A DNA stretch of 64,000 bases from Prosopocoilus inquinatus. Taxonomy: Eukaryota > Arthropoda > Insecta > Coleoptera > Lucanidae. Positions within the stretch are counted from its first letter, which is position 1; every line of letters starts with the position of its first letter. The DNA lies in the NCBI GenBank assembly GCA_036172665.1, contig CM069876.1, positions 1,798,001 to 1,862,000 of the forward strand, written 5' to 3'. The translations under genes were made by a program, and so were the position numbers. This document shows positions 36,646 through 49,373 of the stretch, piece by piece. Under the pieces are notes generated by a model that worked only from the letters and a program-made list of their open reading frames with translations, ran no database searches and was not told where the DNA came from.

Positions 36646-36812
36646 CGTTGAAGGATTCGTCTCTTGTGCGAAAATATGTCGCCTGTTAATATGTGATATG
36701 TTTTATGTAATGCAATTCAGTGTAGTTGTTCTGTCATTATGTACAAGTTAAAATATAATCTGTTAATCAATACATGTTATAATTCGATCTTCATTTTACC
36801 TTAATATCAACA
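36646..36812 (+). repeat. Copia 3' LTR (167 bp)
   Basis: Starts CGTTGAAGGATTCG (the first T mutated to C) after the purine tract and ends ..ATATCAACA at 36812, next to the AGTTG duplication. Confidence 0.88.
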
Positions 36813-36817
36813 AGTTG

Positions 36818-39814
36818 ATACTTGAAACTGAATTTGATTGATAAATTGGTTAACATGGAGATCTGGATGAATCCCAGAGTGGTAAAAATTGTTTAGTTTA
36901 CAATGAAAGAATCAGGAACATCGTCAGACACAGGAGTACATGGAAGGTATAAAATACCTGATATTTATTTACGCTAAATGTGATTTGTACACTTTTACAC
37001 TCACATGAGAACTTAAGACAATTTCTGTTCAGGTATTCATGTCAAAAGGAAATAAATTGAAATTGAATGCATAGAAAAGTAAACTACTGAAAATTACTAA
37101 TCTTTCTTTAGCTTAAATTTATATTTTATTATTTTTTCCTTGCCTTATATAAGTAAAATGCTAAATAAGCAGTACAAAATAAAAGCACAGTTGTAAAACT
37201 TCAGTATAAGTCACCATAAACCGATAATTAATTTATTCACGATTTAGGGAACGTTTACTTTTTAAGCATCCAAAGAGGATACATCCAAAGAAAACTTGCA
37301 AATTGAACAAAGAAACCGAATTTCTTTCAAATTCCAAATTTCCATGAGCCCAAATGCATACCATACATACAGAACTGAAAATGAGGTCTTATTACAACCA
37401 TAGCCAAGCCACAGTGAAGTTAAAAGTTTGAAAAGTTGCGTATTTTCATCATTAATTAGTAATAATCTAAGAAAGCAATTCAATTTATTCTTTTCCATTT
37501 TGAAGCCATTGAGACTTCATATTTTTGATTTTATTGTTTTATTTTATTTCTGATGAATTGAATTTGCTGTTTCGCACTTCTGATTAGGACGAAAGCTTTT
37601 AGGGCTTAGCTAAACATCGGAATCGACAGGTTTTCGTGTTACATTAATATCTCACCCTTATCACCTTTTCCTTGAAAGGACTTTTGGGTAAGAACGTTTC
37701 TGTTTTGTCTGCAAGTTGCGTTAGTTTTGGAGACTTGTAGAAACAATTGGGTTTTAAGTCATGGACTTGTCGGAACTCAAGGGCGGGAGTGTATTTTGTG
37801 TGTGTGTAAAGTGTTCCAGGGCTGTGTTACTTCTAAACCTTTTCGCTGTTTAAGTGTCGAATTGTATCTCCAACACTGAAGGATATCTGAAGTGAATACC
37901 GACCAGTCCCGCTAAATATATCTACGGCAGTTCGAACTCACGGCCTTTTTTTAATAATTTAATTGAACGCCTTGTATTATTTGTATTATAAATAATAAAA
38001 TACCGTCTCACCTAACTTCTTTAACCATAAACCATGACACACTATTTAATCACCTTTTTTACCTCTGATTATCTTGATTTTATTAACAATAATAATCCTA
38101 TTTAGGAGCAGAATAAATCTGCAAGTTATTCGTACCTAGGTGCGGTGTTAATAATATATACCATTGAGAATTCATAATAATACGTAGTGCAGCATCACGT
38201 GATAACGAATCAACATATTTAACAATTCTTACTTCTAAATTGTCAGCGGTAGAAGATTTATTTCAATCACACACCCGTGTTTATATTTTTCTTGCTGAAA
38301 TAAAAATTTAATTAAGTCGTTTACGCGTAGCGTTTCACTGCTAATTAAATTAAATAGAAGCAATATTCTCGGAATAAAATCGCTGCGGTTATTACGATTT
38401 AAATGCGAAAACAATTTACTATCGCGCATTAACGTTTGCGTTCTCAAAGCACTTAATTACGACAGCAAAATAACGAATTCCATATTTAGCCCGAATTAAT
38501 TATGGATTTTTTTAATGAATTCCCGTGTACATAGAAACTTTTACTTTGGGCTACATTGCAAGTATTTTTTTTGTATTCCTTTAAGGAACAAGTTTAATAT
38601 AAACATTTTATGGTATATTAACTGTCGTACACGCAAGGTTAATCAACAAGATTTTATTATGTGAGGACGGAAAATTTATTAACATATTTGTAATGCCAGA
38701 GCACTTGTAGTTACTTTTTCGAATTGTTGCAAAGCCCGGGTATAAACGCAATTATTCAAGCAGATTGTTAAATAGCTGAAAGAAAATGTATCCATGTTTA
38801 TCTGTCATTTTTTTTTAAATAAAATTTAAATAAAACACTCTCCTACGCCTAAGGATTTTTTTTGGTGAGATTATATTCTTTATATTCACAACTCTGCAAA
38901 TAAAAAAATGTTTTCTTTTGTTCGATTTTTGTATGCACGTTGAGAATATCTGTGTCATAGTAAAAATTGAGGCAATTAAATTAGTTATTTTTTTTACTTT
39001 GATATACCTAGATGGAGTCCATCAAGCAAGCACACGCATAAACGGTATTCAAGTACACATTTCATAAGCGTGAGTTCCAGAACGCAAATGAAGTTAATTT
39101 CGAGTATTATTAAATTCATCTTAAAGTCTACCCCAGTCGGCTCATTAGTTTATTATAAGACCTTCCTTCCATCTTCAAAACTAGTTTGCCTAAATTTGTC
39201 ATAACGTGTGTGTCACCGCAACAAGAATACTGCTAATCTATAAGCATGGACGTAACATATCTTCTCCATTAACACACAAATTGTACTATTCAACATACAT
39301 GTCAACAAGCAGGTTAAATGGATGCGTTATCTCAACGTGTATGACATATATGTTGTTAATTTATCAACGTTGACTAATTTTATGTTGTACGGAGATAAAA
39401 AAAAAAACGTGAAATTAAAACCTTCTCACGTAACGTGATTTAACAGATTTTTATGTTGCCGTTCGTACGTTCAGTTTACTGCTGACTCTACATGTTGGAA
39501 AGTGAGGCGTTATCTTTGAACCAACGAAATATTTATTTCAAATAAATAAAAATAAAAAAAGAATAATATATCCAAATAAATAAAGAACAAGAATTCTCTG
39601 CACATTTAGTTAAAAATACGATTTGTAGGGAATAGACACAATTACCAAGGAACAGATAATTTTGAATACTAATGCCAATCCACTCGTAAAATTTCAAAAG
39701 ATTCTTTAGAGTAAACCACTTTTTTGATGTCTATTTTCTGCCTGGAATTGATTATACTGAGCACCAAATCAAATAAAATGAAATAAAAATGCAGAACTCT
39801 TGTAAAAAGTTATA
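36818..39814. other. Non-coding, no gene recognised
   Basis: About 3 kb of AT-rich DNA without transposon or coding similarity that I could see. Confidence 0.45.
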
Positions 39815-42152
39815 CAGGATGGGTCACTATTTCAACAAATTATTTGCACATATACATGTTCTCCATTTCTTAAAAAAAAATGAATGGAACACCTTGTATA
39901 CCGGGTGTAATCAAATTAGTTTCACATATTAATACTGCAAGTTCCTCTTCATGCAAGAGAATTAATGCCGCAATTATCAAAGGTCTAACTCAAAAATAAA
40001 AAAATGACCTACTAAAGGAGCGTTGGTACATTTGTTTGAGAACTTCTGGTCAATCGTGCGTAAAGACATCATAAAATAAAACTCCAGCAAAAGTCAAGGT
40101 CAAATGCTTGATCGCATTTTTAAAAGCTGTGATGTTTTATGTAAACACAATATCAAATTCGTAGTGTCCCGGTGGTTGCCCACGTGTGCAATTTGATTAA
40201 AGAAGACCATTTTAAATCTACTCTCACTGATTATAGAATTAAATTTGTTTTATTACATAATCGACAATAATTAGATCTTAGTATGAATCACATAAATATA
40301 AACTTTATTCTTTATTGACTAACTAAAGAGTATTCAATAACGACAAGCCTAAATAAATAAATAAATACGTAAAATGAACAAGTATTCGACAATAATTTAA
40401 GTAAAAGATAAGTTCTTTGTCAGATACTCCTCGATGACATTTATTTGTACAGTGTAAGCAAACCAAAACATTCAAACCATAAATGAAGGGACGATGAATA
40501 TCCACGTGCGTTGTTTACGATAATTTTTAGAATGTTACTTTAAATGTTTTTATTTCCTAACTTTTACTTATTGTTACACTTTTGTCAGCAGAAAATGAAC
40601 TTAATTAATCCAGTTAGTAATGCCACAACCTTGAGGGATGTTTATTTTCTTTTGTTATGGAATTGCTGAGCGAAGAATTTATTGGCCCAGTGCCCTTCAT
40701 TTCGATGACGCTTTATTGCTTTATGTTTTGTTTATAATGTAATGTTTTACTTAGAAAAATCCACACACCATCGGCCAGAGGTTCTCAAACAAAAAGACTC
40801 CGGGCTCTTGTGGGGCTTTAATTTCTTTCATTTTTCACCAAAAAAATTAAGATATGCAGAATTCGTTTTCTTAAGTCATGAAGAACTTACAGTTTTAATA
40901 TGTGAAACTTATTTGATGACACCCTGTATTTTAACACGTTTGAATAGCTCGTGAAATTCTGTTACCAACATATGCAACTTGTATTGGTTTAAAGCTTAAG
41001 GTTTTCGAGACATCTGCACTTACAATTACAATTTCTAAAAAGAACCATATGCCAAGAAAATAAACTAAAGAAAAGGGCACAATTACGTTTACCTATTAAC
41101 CGTCCAGGAATTATTGACATTTCTAAATAATTCGAAAACTTAATTTCACTATAAGAACTGCTTTCAGCTGAAATTAACTAAATGCTAAAGTTCTAACGAA
41201 GAAATTTCAAAGCGTAATTTTCATTGCATGAAACTTGAAGTCTATCAATCCTTCAATTTATTTTCAGTATCTAATCGATTTTGTATTTGGTTGATTTTAA
41301 AGAAAAGTAACTAATGCTAAGGGCTGAAACATTTTCAATAATAAATCATTAGCGTTGTATATCGATTAGATGTTGAAAGTAAATTCAAGGATTGATAAAG
41401 TTTAAGTTTGATTAAATAAAAATTAAACTTTGAATTTCTTATAGTGAACTTCAGTTCTCTCGAATTATTTATAAATGTTAATCCTTCCTTGACATTTAAT
41501 AGATTAACGTAATTGTGCCCTTTTTTTTATTTTCTTGACATATGGTTCTTGTCGGAAATTGTGACTGTAATTGAACATATCTCGAAAACCGTAAGCTTTA
41601 GTTCCAATACAAATTCCAATTCCATTAGAAACAAAATTTAACGAGCTATTCGAAAGTGTTAAAATATATGTATAGGGCGTTCCATTTGCTTTTTTGAGAA
41701 ATATAAACTTAAGTTTCAATTATTTCTGTGCAAACGTACATAAAAAAATGTTGCTCTTATACGTAGGGTTTAATTAATATAATTAGTTAGGTACACTAAA
41801 GATATTTTTTTTGTCGCTAAATATGAATAAAATACTAGCTCTTTAATTCAATGGAAATAGCTACACGTATATATTGTGAATGCTTCGATTTAGGGCTAAG
41901 TTGTAGAATAAAAAATGCTTATTTTTAAGAAATATATTGAAATGTGCAATAAAAATTTGTATATTCCATTTAAAAAAAGTTAAAGTTTGGTAGATAGCTC
42001 ACTTATGGAACATGCTATGTGTGTATGTTCAAGTAATTTGTTGAGATAGAACTCGTTATAACTTGATAACGTGATAACTTTTGAAAAAAAATTTCTTTTA
42101 TAATTAATAGCTAAGACTCTATTGAAGAGATCAACACCAATGACCCATCCTG
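39815..42152. mobile_element. Long-TIR palindromic element (outer of nested pair)
   Basis: Ends CAGGATGGGTCA and its inverse with TA flanks (39813-39814, 42153-42154). Interior arms pair at length, e.g. GAATAGCTCGT..AAGAACCATATG at about 40945-41050 against 41560-41660, meeting near 41330. The left arm is shortened relative to the right and is split by the element at 39901-40926. No transposase was found. Confidence 0.8.
39901..40926. mobile_element. 1,026-bp TA-flanked TIR element (inner of nested pair)
   Basis: Ends CCGGGTGTAATCAAATTAGT and CAGGGTGTCATCAAATAAGT (right end read inward), continuing as TTCACATATTAA. TA duplications lie at 39899-39900 and 40927-40928. The arms keep similarity for about 170 bp, including TTTGTTTGAGAAC. 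No transposase frame was recognised. Confidence 0.82.
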
Positions 42153-44382
42153 TATATTAAACACATAAGTAATAACGAACCTCCAGTTAAAAAAACAATG
42201 CTATTATAATTGACGTTGTTATGTTATACCTTCGAGAAGCTAGTTATTTTACAATAAATGTGGCAAAAATTATGGCTGTATTTACACAAAAGTGGGGAAT
42301 TGATCGTTACGACTGTAACGAATCATTTTGGGAAAGATCGAAGAAACCAGACTGATGGAAGTCATGGACACCCATATGATAGTGAGAAGAGCTATATATA
42401 CCATAATAGAAGGAAGTGGAATTAAAAATTTGACCTCGAACATGAATTAATGAATCGGACATTTTTTAGTTAAATTAATTTTTTTTATATTTGATAATTC
42501 AACTTTAAGGCACATTAATCATACATACATACATGTTTCCTCTCTTCTGCTTACAACGAATGTTTCTTTCACATATTTCGTGCAACTCAATTCGAACAAT
42601 TTATGTTTTGCATTTCTACAATTTTTTTTTTAATTTTATTGACTTTATTCTAATTTTTGTATTATCTACGCGTATTCTACAAGGAATACAAGATAATTTT
42701 ACTGGGAAATTGATAAGAATATACAGAGCTGAGTACATATAAGTGAGTTAGAGCGAAACCGTATTTGTCTGGAGATTGTGGGGTGAATTATTAAGCCAAC
42801 GCGCGTTCCGTTCCCCTACTGATGCCATAGCCGGACGCGTACGAAGATATGCACCGCAAACTCAGATGTCTGACTCAATCTGTATGTACTACGACGCTCA
42901 ACTTAAATGGCACTCCTGCATGCGAACCACACGCTTAAGAACATTCAGCGTTAGGGCTACGAAATTGTCAAATGGTATCATTTATGGTGAGCGTCGTTGT
43001 ACATAATGTATATTGGTTGTTTCAAATTCAGTGTGTATTGAAGAGCTACAGATTTGATTAACTGGATAAGAAACTGCACCAAATTTACATCTACATTGAA
43101 ATCGAATTTACATTACAATTGGAATGCATCATGCTTTATTTCATTGTAAACAAAAATGTTTTTGAATGGAAATAATAAACTCACGTTGGTTTCATTTAAA
43201 CAAACTTGTAGAGGGTTCTGAAAAGATGAAACGTTTAAGGGAAATTTTTCTATAGGTACCTATTAGGGCATACTCTTTATTTCAACGCAAGTTTGTGATT
43301 GAAAGCATCAGTGTTGGGATTTGATGCGGTGACGTCATCTACTGATGGACACAACACGAATAAAAGAACGCTTAGCGTTCAAATAAAATTCATTGTAACC
43401 TCAAAAACTAGATGTTTTATTTAAATTCTTAAAATAGTTGATCGTTTCGTCCAAATCTTGCATTGTACTAAACACTGATACAATTTCCAATTAATTTCAG
43501 GTTTGTTATGCCCCTTCTAGACTTGTAACTCCTTTACACCCCTACTTATTTATACAGATCTCATTTTTATAAGAGCGATTGGTGCAAGAAATGTTAATAA
43601 GTGAAGATAAAACGAACACAACTATCACTTACGTTTAAAAAAGTGAGGTTAGGTTTGAGATTTCCAGATTTCAAGCAGTTCCATCATCTGAAATGACGGA
43701 TGATGGATTTGTGATGCCATATGATTAAACTCAACTAGAATAAGAGAACGATGAATCACCCATCGAACAATAAAAGAACGAGTTTGATGGAACTGTTGCC
43801 ATCCAGCAACTTGATGAAATAAATCATGCGCCCTTTTATGCAGAAACAGGAAAGTTAAACTGGGATTTCAATAATATTTATGACGAGAGGAATATAAAGG
43901 TTAAAAGAAAATCAACGTTTTAACATTTTCGCTCACAAATCAAGAACAAGCAAAAGATAATCGATTCTGTTTGTAGATACGAGTTAGGCACTGATTGGTT
44001 CAACTTTCCTTAAAATTATCCGATCTGTATGACTTATGGTTTAGGAGATCCCTTTAGTGCAAAGTCAACGTGAAACATCCGGTATCTACAGTCGACCTGA
44101 TAATTTTATTTGATCTTCGCCGGTCTACATTTTTCGCAAGATCTTTTTTAATGATTCAATCTAAATATTTCTTATTCAATCTAAGATTTTGATATGAATT
44201 GTTTTCGTTGGAATCGTTTTTGAGAAAATTAAAATTTGATAATTTATTTTTGTCTGAGAACTCGAGGCTTTTACTTCACTCTCGCATTTTCAATCATTTC
44301 TTTTGCAATCTGCTTCTGTTACAGGAATGTGTCAATTTCTTAAGTTTTCTTTTATCATCCACATAGAATAGTGGTATATATA
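42153..44382. other. Non-coding; GC-richer patch
   Basis: A GC-rich patch at about 42770-43000 has an open frame of 76 codons with no recognisable similarity. Confidence 0.35.
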
Positions 44383-45349
44383 CAGGGTTACAACTAATTA
44401 AAGGGCCGCCATGGAAATCTCGTAAACTATGAGAGATACAAAGACGGTTAAAGTAGAGAAAAGTTCCGCTTTTGAAGCCTATAAAAATATTCAAAAAAGT
44501 TTCTTCTACCTTCATTCGTTTCTGAAATGTCTTCAAGAAACTCAAAATTCTAATATTCGAAAATATCGAATATCTTCCGCATTTATTAAAATAGAATCAT
44601 GAACTTCGATATTTTTGGTGTTAAATTCGATGAACAATCTAATAGAGTCCGCAGAAATAGGATGGGATTGACAGTTTCGCAGATACGACTGTCAACTGTC
44701 TTTTTCCTTATGGACGCTATCTTGGGTATTCATACCACGTGATTGTAAAACAAAACTGAATACGACCATAGAGCACAATTATGCTTTTGTTTTAAAACAA
44801 AATATTAGGATACTACAAAAGATTTTGTGAGGTGGATGCGTGTAAACATTCAGAACTAAAATTATTACTAAATTAAGAAATGTTATTCAATTGTGGTACT
44901 TATTCACATATTTACATTAAAAAAAATACTTTTTAACAAGAATTCTTAGTAGCCTAATATTTTGTTTTAAAATATAAGCATAAATATTCATATGGTCGTA
45001 TTCAAAAATTATTTCTGCATCACGTACTATGAATATCTAAGGTAACGTCCATAAGAAAGGAAACAGTTGGCAGTCGTATTTACGAAACTATCAAACCTAA
45101 CCAACCTATTTCTTCGAACTGCATTAGGTTGTCCTTCGAATTTAATATAAAAACACCGAATTTTAAGATTAAGAAATAAAAGAAGATTTTCGAAAATGGG
45201 AAAGTGTTTTGAAGATATTCTAGAAACTAATGAAAATAGAAAAGATTTTTTTGCATATTTTTTTAGACCTCAGGATGCAACTTTTCTGTAATTTAACCAT
45301 CTTTGTATCTCTTATACTTTACGAGATCCCCATAGTAGTTGTTACCCTG
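44383..45349. mobile_element. 967-bp palindromic TA-flanked element
   Basis: Arms of about 430 bp run almost to the centre. Ends CAGGGTTACAACTA and CAGGGTAACAACTA; further paired blocks include ATCTCGTAAA, GAGATACAAAGA and GTTTTAAAACAAAATATTAG. TA flanks at 44381-44382 and 45350-45351. No coding sequence is inside. Confidence 0.85.
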
Positions 45350-47585
45350 TATTTCATGCTGGTCATCGTACGTTTACGTTAGGTTTGACTTTTACATCCC
45401 CTTTTACTTGTTTGGTTGTTGTCTATCGAGAGATGTTTTTATTGATGAGCTACGCTTTTGGAAAACAAGTAATTTCACAATGGGCAAAAAAGGCGCAAAA
45501 ATTTAATTAAAGTGTCAAATCAGTCACATTCAAATGCACGTCTGCATGTATGAATGTGGACGTATGCATACTCCCATACACGGCAAAAATATATAAATCA
45601 AGGCGAAGTTGGCGTAACGTTTAGCAGGGACGTAGCTAATACAATGTGTAATTCGAAAATGCTTTATTATACAATGTTGTCGGAATCAAATGTGCTGAAT
45701 TAATGTCTTTTCTGTTACACTGTAATATTTGCGACAGTTTTTATGGCCAGAAAGATATAAAAGTTGTTTAATTAAATTTCGTTTAGCGTTAACATCGCCT
45801 ATATTTTATAGTTTTATGCGTAGAGCCGAATGGAAGCGAATAAAACCGGAGGAAAATTAGATATTGTTCGCAAATTTAGTAGTGATAATTCTGATTGATG
45901 TTGCGCATTATACGGCCCCGGTATTATAATGAAATAAACTAACATTAATAAACAATCCATTAATAAATACATTAAACAGCGAGAATTAGTTCTCGACGCC
46001 AGCTCAAATAAACAGATACAAGCAGTGTTTAAAATAACCGCAATATTCAAAGATTATTTACTTTGAAATCCTTCTACGAGCTCGGAAATGTGTTAAAATT
46101 TGTGTAAATCTAATTTCCGAGAAGATTTATGATAAACGCAGTCCGTCTGTCGGCGAATGCCATTTTTTTATAATATAATCAGATGTCATCATCACATCAA
46201 AGGCCTGGCCTGGTCATGTGTACGTGGATGGGAAAATATAAATAATACAAGCAGGTCACACTCATACACTCGTACAGACGTACATGCAACACCTACGGGC
46301 TTTTTCATTCATTACGTATTTAAATTACAATTTAAATATGGCGTCCTTGACACGAAATTACGTATTTTCATAACTTAACAATTTGTTGTCGGCTGTTTCC
46401 TGTGTACGTCTTGTGTGACTTTTCAGTTGGAAGGCAAAATTTATTAATAGTTTCTATTTGGAGTAATTAAATTTTCAACGCGCTACAAGCAGCACTTAAA
46501 TTATTACAAGCGCTCTGGAAATATCTATAAAATATGTTATAAATAACACTTTAGCCTTCGTTCTCAATTTACGCTTTAATTAGGCCCGAGTTAATGTCAT
46601 TTATAAAATAACGATGGCGTCACAAAGCATTGTATAATTATTTTATAAAATTAAATTGTTGATTCATTTTTGCTGTCTCGTTATTTTTATAATTAAGCGG
46701 AAATACAGAAAGTTTTTAATCTTATTATTCTTTTTATGCGCCGCGCTCCTTTTTTTTATCTAAATTAGTTACTTTATGTTTTTGACAGAGACTAATATGC
46801 TAATTATTATTTCTTGTGTGCGTTAATAAATACGCTTTACTTTTTACAAACAATTTCATTAGTACATCCTGTTTCGTTTACGACTTTAACTTGTATCACG
46901 TGTGAAAGGAAATTCGACGCACGTGTCATTTTTATGCAGCGAAAGAATGCAGAAATAATATTCAAATCGTTTTCCAGTCTCAACTGCTTCGAATAAGTAA
47001 TTATTTTGCTCTTGTTCCGCAACGCTTGCGAATGTTATTTTATTTCGACGTTCAAACACAGGAAAATATATTTCCATGCTTTTAATATTTCTTTGTGATT
47101 CAAATGCGATTTTAAAAGATTATTATTCAGAGTTGACACGAATAATATTAGCAAGAATTTAGCACTGCTTTGCATTTTAGTTAAAAAAGAATTTATTATT
47201 AAATTTTCCAGTCCCTACCATTAAGATAGAAATAATATATTCCAACTCAAAACTTTTGTTCTTTTCAACGTTTCTATAATTTTTATTGGATTGTAGATAA
47301 CACAATGTTTTTTTCCCGATTTTTATAATTTTACAAAATTTACTTTAAATTTAAAATTTTTGCCATTATTAGAACAGATTTTTATTGTTTCTTTTCTTGA
47401 TTAGTAATAGGCAAAATATAAAGTATTTGCAAACAGAAGGTGCACAGAAAAAGCAGTAATATACAAAGCACATAAGAACAATATCTTAAATAATTAAAAT
47501 ATCCTTTAAAAGCATCAAAATAACAAGTGTACAAAAAAAATTTCCTATCTAGTATGTTGCTGTAATCTTTTGGCGTGTTCATATA
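45350..47585. other. Non-coding, no gene recognised
   Basis: AT-rich; chance frames only. Confidence 0.45.
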
Positions 47586-47846
47586 CAGTGTCTTTCAAAA
47601 AATGTGCTACAAATGGGATTCTTTTTTATTATCGTTTTTTCTAAAAAATTATTGATGCAGGACAATTTTGCATCTCTTACAATCAAATTGGCAAATGTCA
47701 GATGATTTTTTTCTTGAACAGTATACATCGTGGACACCGAGAAGTGAAGACCGCTTAAGAGTAAAGTGCCCTTATTTTATAAGATACAGAAAAATGTCAT
47801 AAGAGTAGTGTCACGAAGGTTACTTTTGTTAATATGAAACACCCTG
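47586..47846. mobile_element. 261-bp TIR MITE
   Basis: Imperfect ends ACAGTGTCTTTCA on the left and ACAGGGTGTTTCA read inward on the right, with TA at each edge. It directly adjoins a SINE-like segment. Confidence 0.6.
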
Positions 47847-47849
47847 TAA

Positions 47850-47990
47850 ATATAAGAACAGCGGCGCACTTTGCTGAGTCCTTGACCCGTCGAGCAGCCT
47901 TAGAAGATTGCGGGACGACTCCAAGTAGGCCGGTAAGTCCGATCCACCTTCCAAGCGGCAAAAGGGCTCCGTACCACTGAGCTATCCCCT
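47850..47990 (-). repeat. tRNA-derived SINE
   Basis: The minus strand begins like a tRNA: GGGGATAGCTCAGTGGTAC has a clear A-box. A weaker B-box-like GGATCGGACTT follows about 33 nt later, at tRNA-like spacing. The body then continues for about 80 bp of GC-rich sequence. It could equally be one tRNA pseudogene with flanking DNA. Confidence 0.55.
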
Positions 47991-48146
47991 AATTTATTTG
48001 GCGTTGTCGTTACCCCTTCGGAGCGAGCGCGACAATAGAATAGACAATCAGAATGAAAAGTTATTATAACTAGATACGAAATTATAACTTCCTACCTCAA
48101 AATGAAAAAAATCACAGTTTATTGTGAGCCACTCTTTATATGTACT

Positions 48147-48529
48147 ACATTAGGAAATACAGGTGGGGTTAAAGTATCCACTAAAATAATATGAATAGGA
48201 AAACATGAAATTCATTATTATTTTTCAATGATTTAATTTTCTCTGAGTGATTACAGTGAAATCTCTGATAAGCGGACACGAACCGTCGCCAATTATCTGT
48301 CCGCTTGTAAGAGGTGTCCGTTAATTAGAGAAAATTTTATTAAAAGATTCTATAGAACAGTTCCACAAAATTGTCCGGTTACGAGAGGTGTTTTTTTTAG
48401 CATAATAGCAATTCATTAAAATAATCACTCAGAACCAGGTGAAGTAATTGAGAAATAAGAACGAATTTCCTGTTTTCCAATTCATATTATTTTAGCGGAC
48501 ACTTTAATCTCATCCGTATTTCTTAATGT
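48147..48529. mobile_element. Palindromic MITE with a pogo/Tigger-like centre
   Basis: Arms of 107-108 bp (48147-48253 and 48422-48529) pair closely, sharing TAAAATAATATGAAT and TGAGTGATTA. The centre starts CAGTGAAATCTCTGATAAGC and holds repeated GTGTCCG/CGGACAC boxes, the look of pogo/Tigger-type ends. Whether the centre is a separate insertion is uncertain. Confidence 0.65.
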
Positions 48530-48841
48530 GGTGTGTAGAAAGAGTTGCTGACAGAACGAATTGTATATCTTTTGTTTTTGAGATGGAAAGCTGCAAGGTC
48601 ATATCTAGCTTTAGCTTTTTATTCTGAACGATTTATTCTTACGATCTTTTTCTGCATCTTGTGCAGTAAGGGTATTCATTTCTTAGTGTCCGCACTGTAT
48701 ACCATCCAAGATAAATTTCATCTGAGATTTGCCAATTTAATTTTAGGGGATGCAGAAGTGTTCTGACTCAATATATTTAAATACAAGTCGATAAAAAAAG
48801 ATCAACAAACGCGAAGTATGATCACGACTGTTCAATTAAGG

Positions 48842-48936
48842 AATCAATTATATAACTGGGCTGCAGTCAAAAAAAGAACTTTAAAAGACTATTACTATCA
48901 ACCTTTTTTGACTGCAGCCCAGTTATAGAATTGATT
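48842..48936. repeat. 95-nt near-perfect hairpin
   Basis: 35-bp arms (48842-48876, 48902-48936) differ at only two or so positions around ATAACTGGGCTGCAGTCAA; the loop is about 25 nt. It may be a minimal MITE or a hairpin RNA precursor. Confidence 0.7.
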
Positions 48937-49074
48937 ATTTAATAAAAGATCTCCATTTGTAGTACGTTTTTTGAAAGACTGTATGTTCGTTACTTAATCT
49001 GTATCCTAAACTAGTGATTTCATGTGATACGAATCCGTTAAGTATTAGTATCAGCGGACCTAGATACAAAGAAC

Positions 49075-49373
49075 TAGTGATATGCCGGATCGTTGAAAAT
49101 CCCCGGATAAGATTACGGATAACGGATATTCGTTTCCACATCCGCGGATGCGGGTTCTTTTATGTAGGTCAGGTCCGCGGATGCTGATACGGATCTTACA
49201 CTTTGTAGGCACCAAATAAGTGCATCGAATCGTTTTTCTCCGCGAATATCCGCGGATACAGATACGAATACGAATACAACATCACTATAAACAACCCGCA
49301 TCCACGGAAGTATCTACGAATATCCGTATCCGTATTCATATCCGCGGATTTTCAACCATCTGGCGCATCACTG
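49075..49373. mobile_element. hAT-like MITE with ATCCGCGGAT repeats
   Basis: Inverted ends TAGTGATATGCCGGATCGTT and CAGTGATGCGCCAGATGGTT (right end read inward) continue into TGAAAATCC. The interior is filled with drifting CCGCGGAT / GGATACG units. CAGTG-type ends suggest hAT, but no clean 8-bp duplication was found. Confidence 0.6.

Larger units (their letters stand above)
35099..36812 (+). mobile_element. Ty1/copia element, internally deleted, with 5-bp TSD
   Basis: It runs from TG (35099) to CA (36811-36812) and is flanked by AGTTG on both sides (35094-35098, 36813-36817). Only a partial 5' LTR, the RT-RNase H end of pol, a purine tract and the 3' LTR remain. The matching target duplication shows that the deletion arose either before insertion or inside the resident copy, without disturbing its ends. 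Confidence 0.92.
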
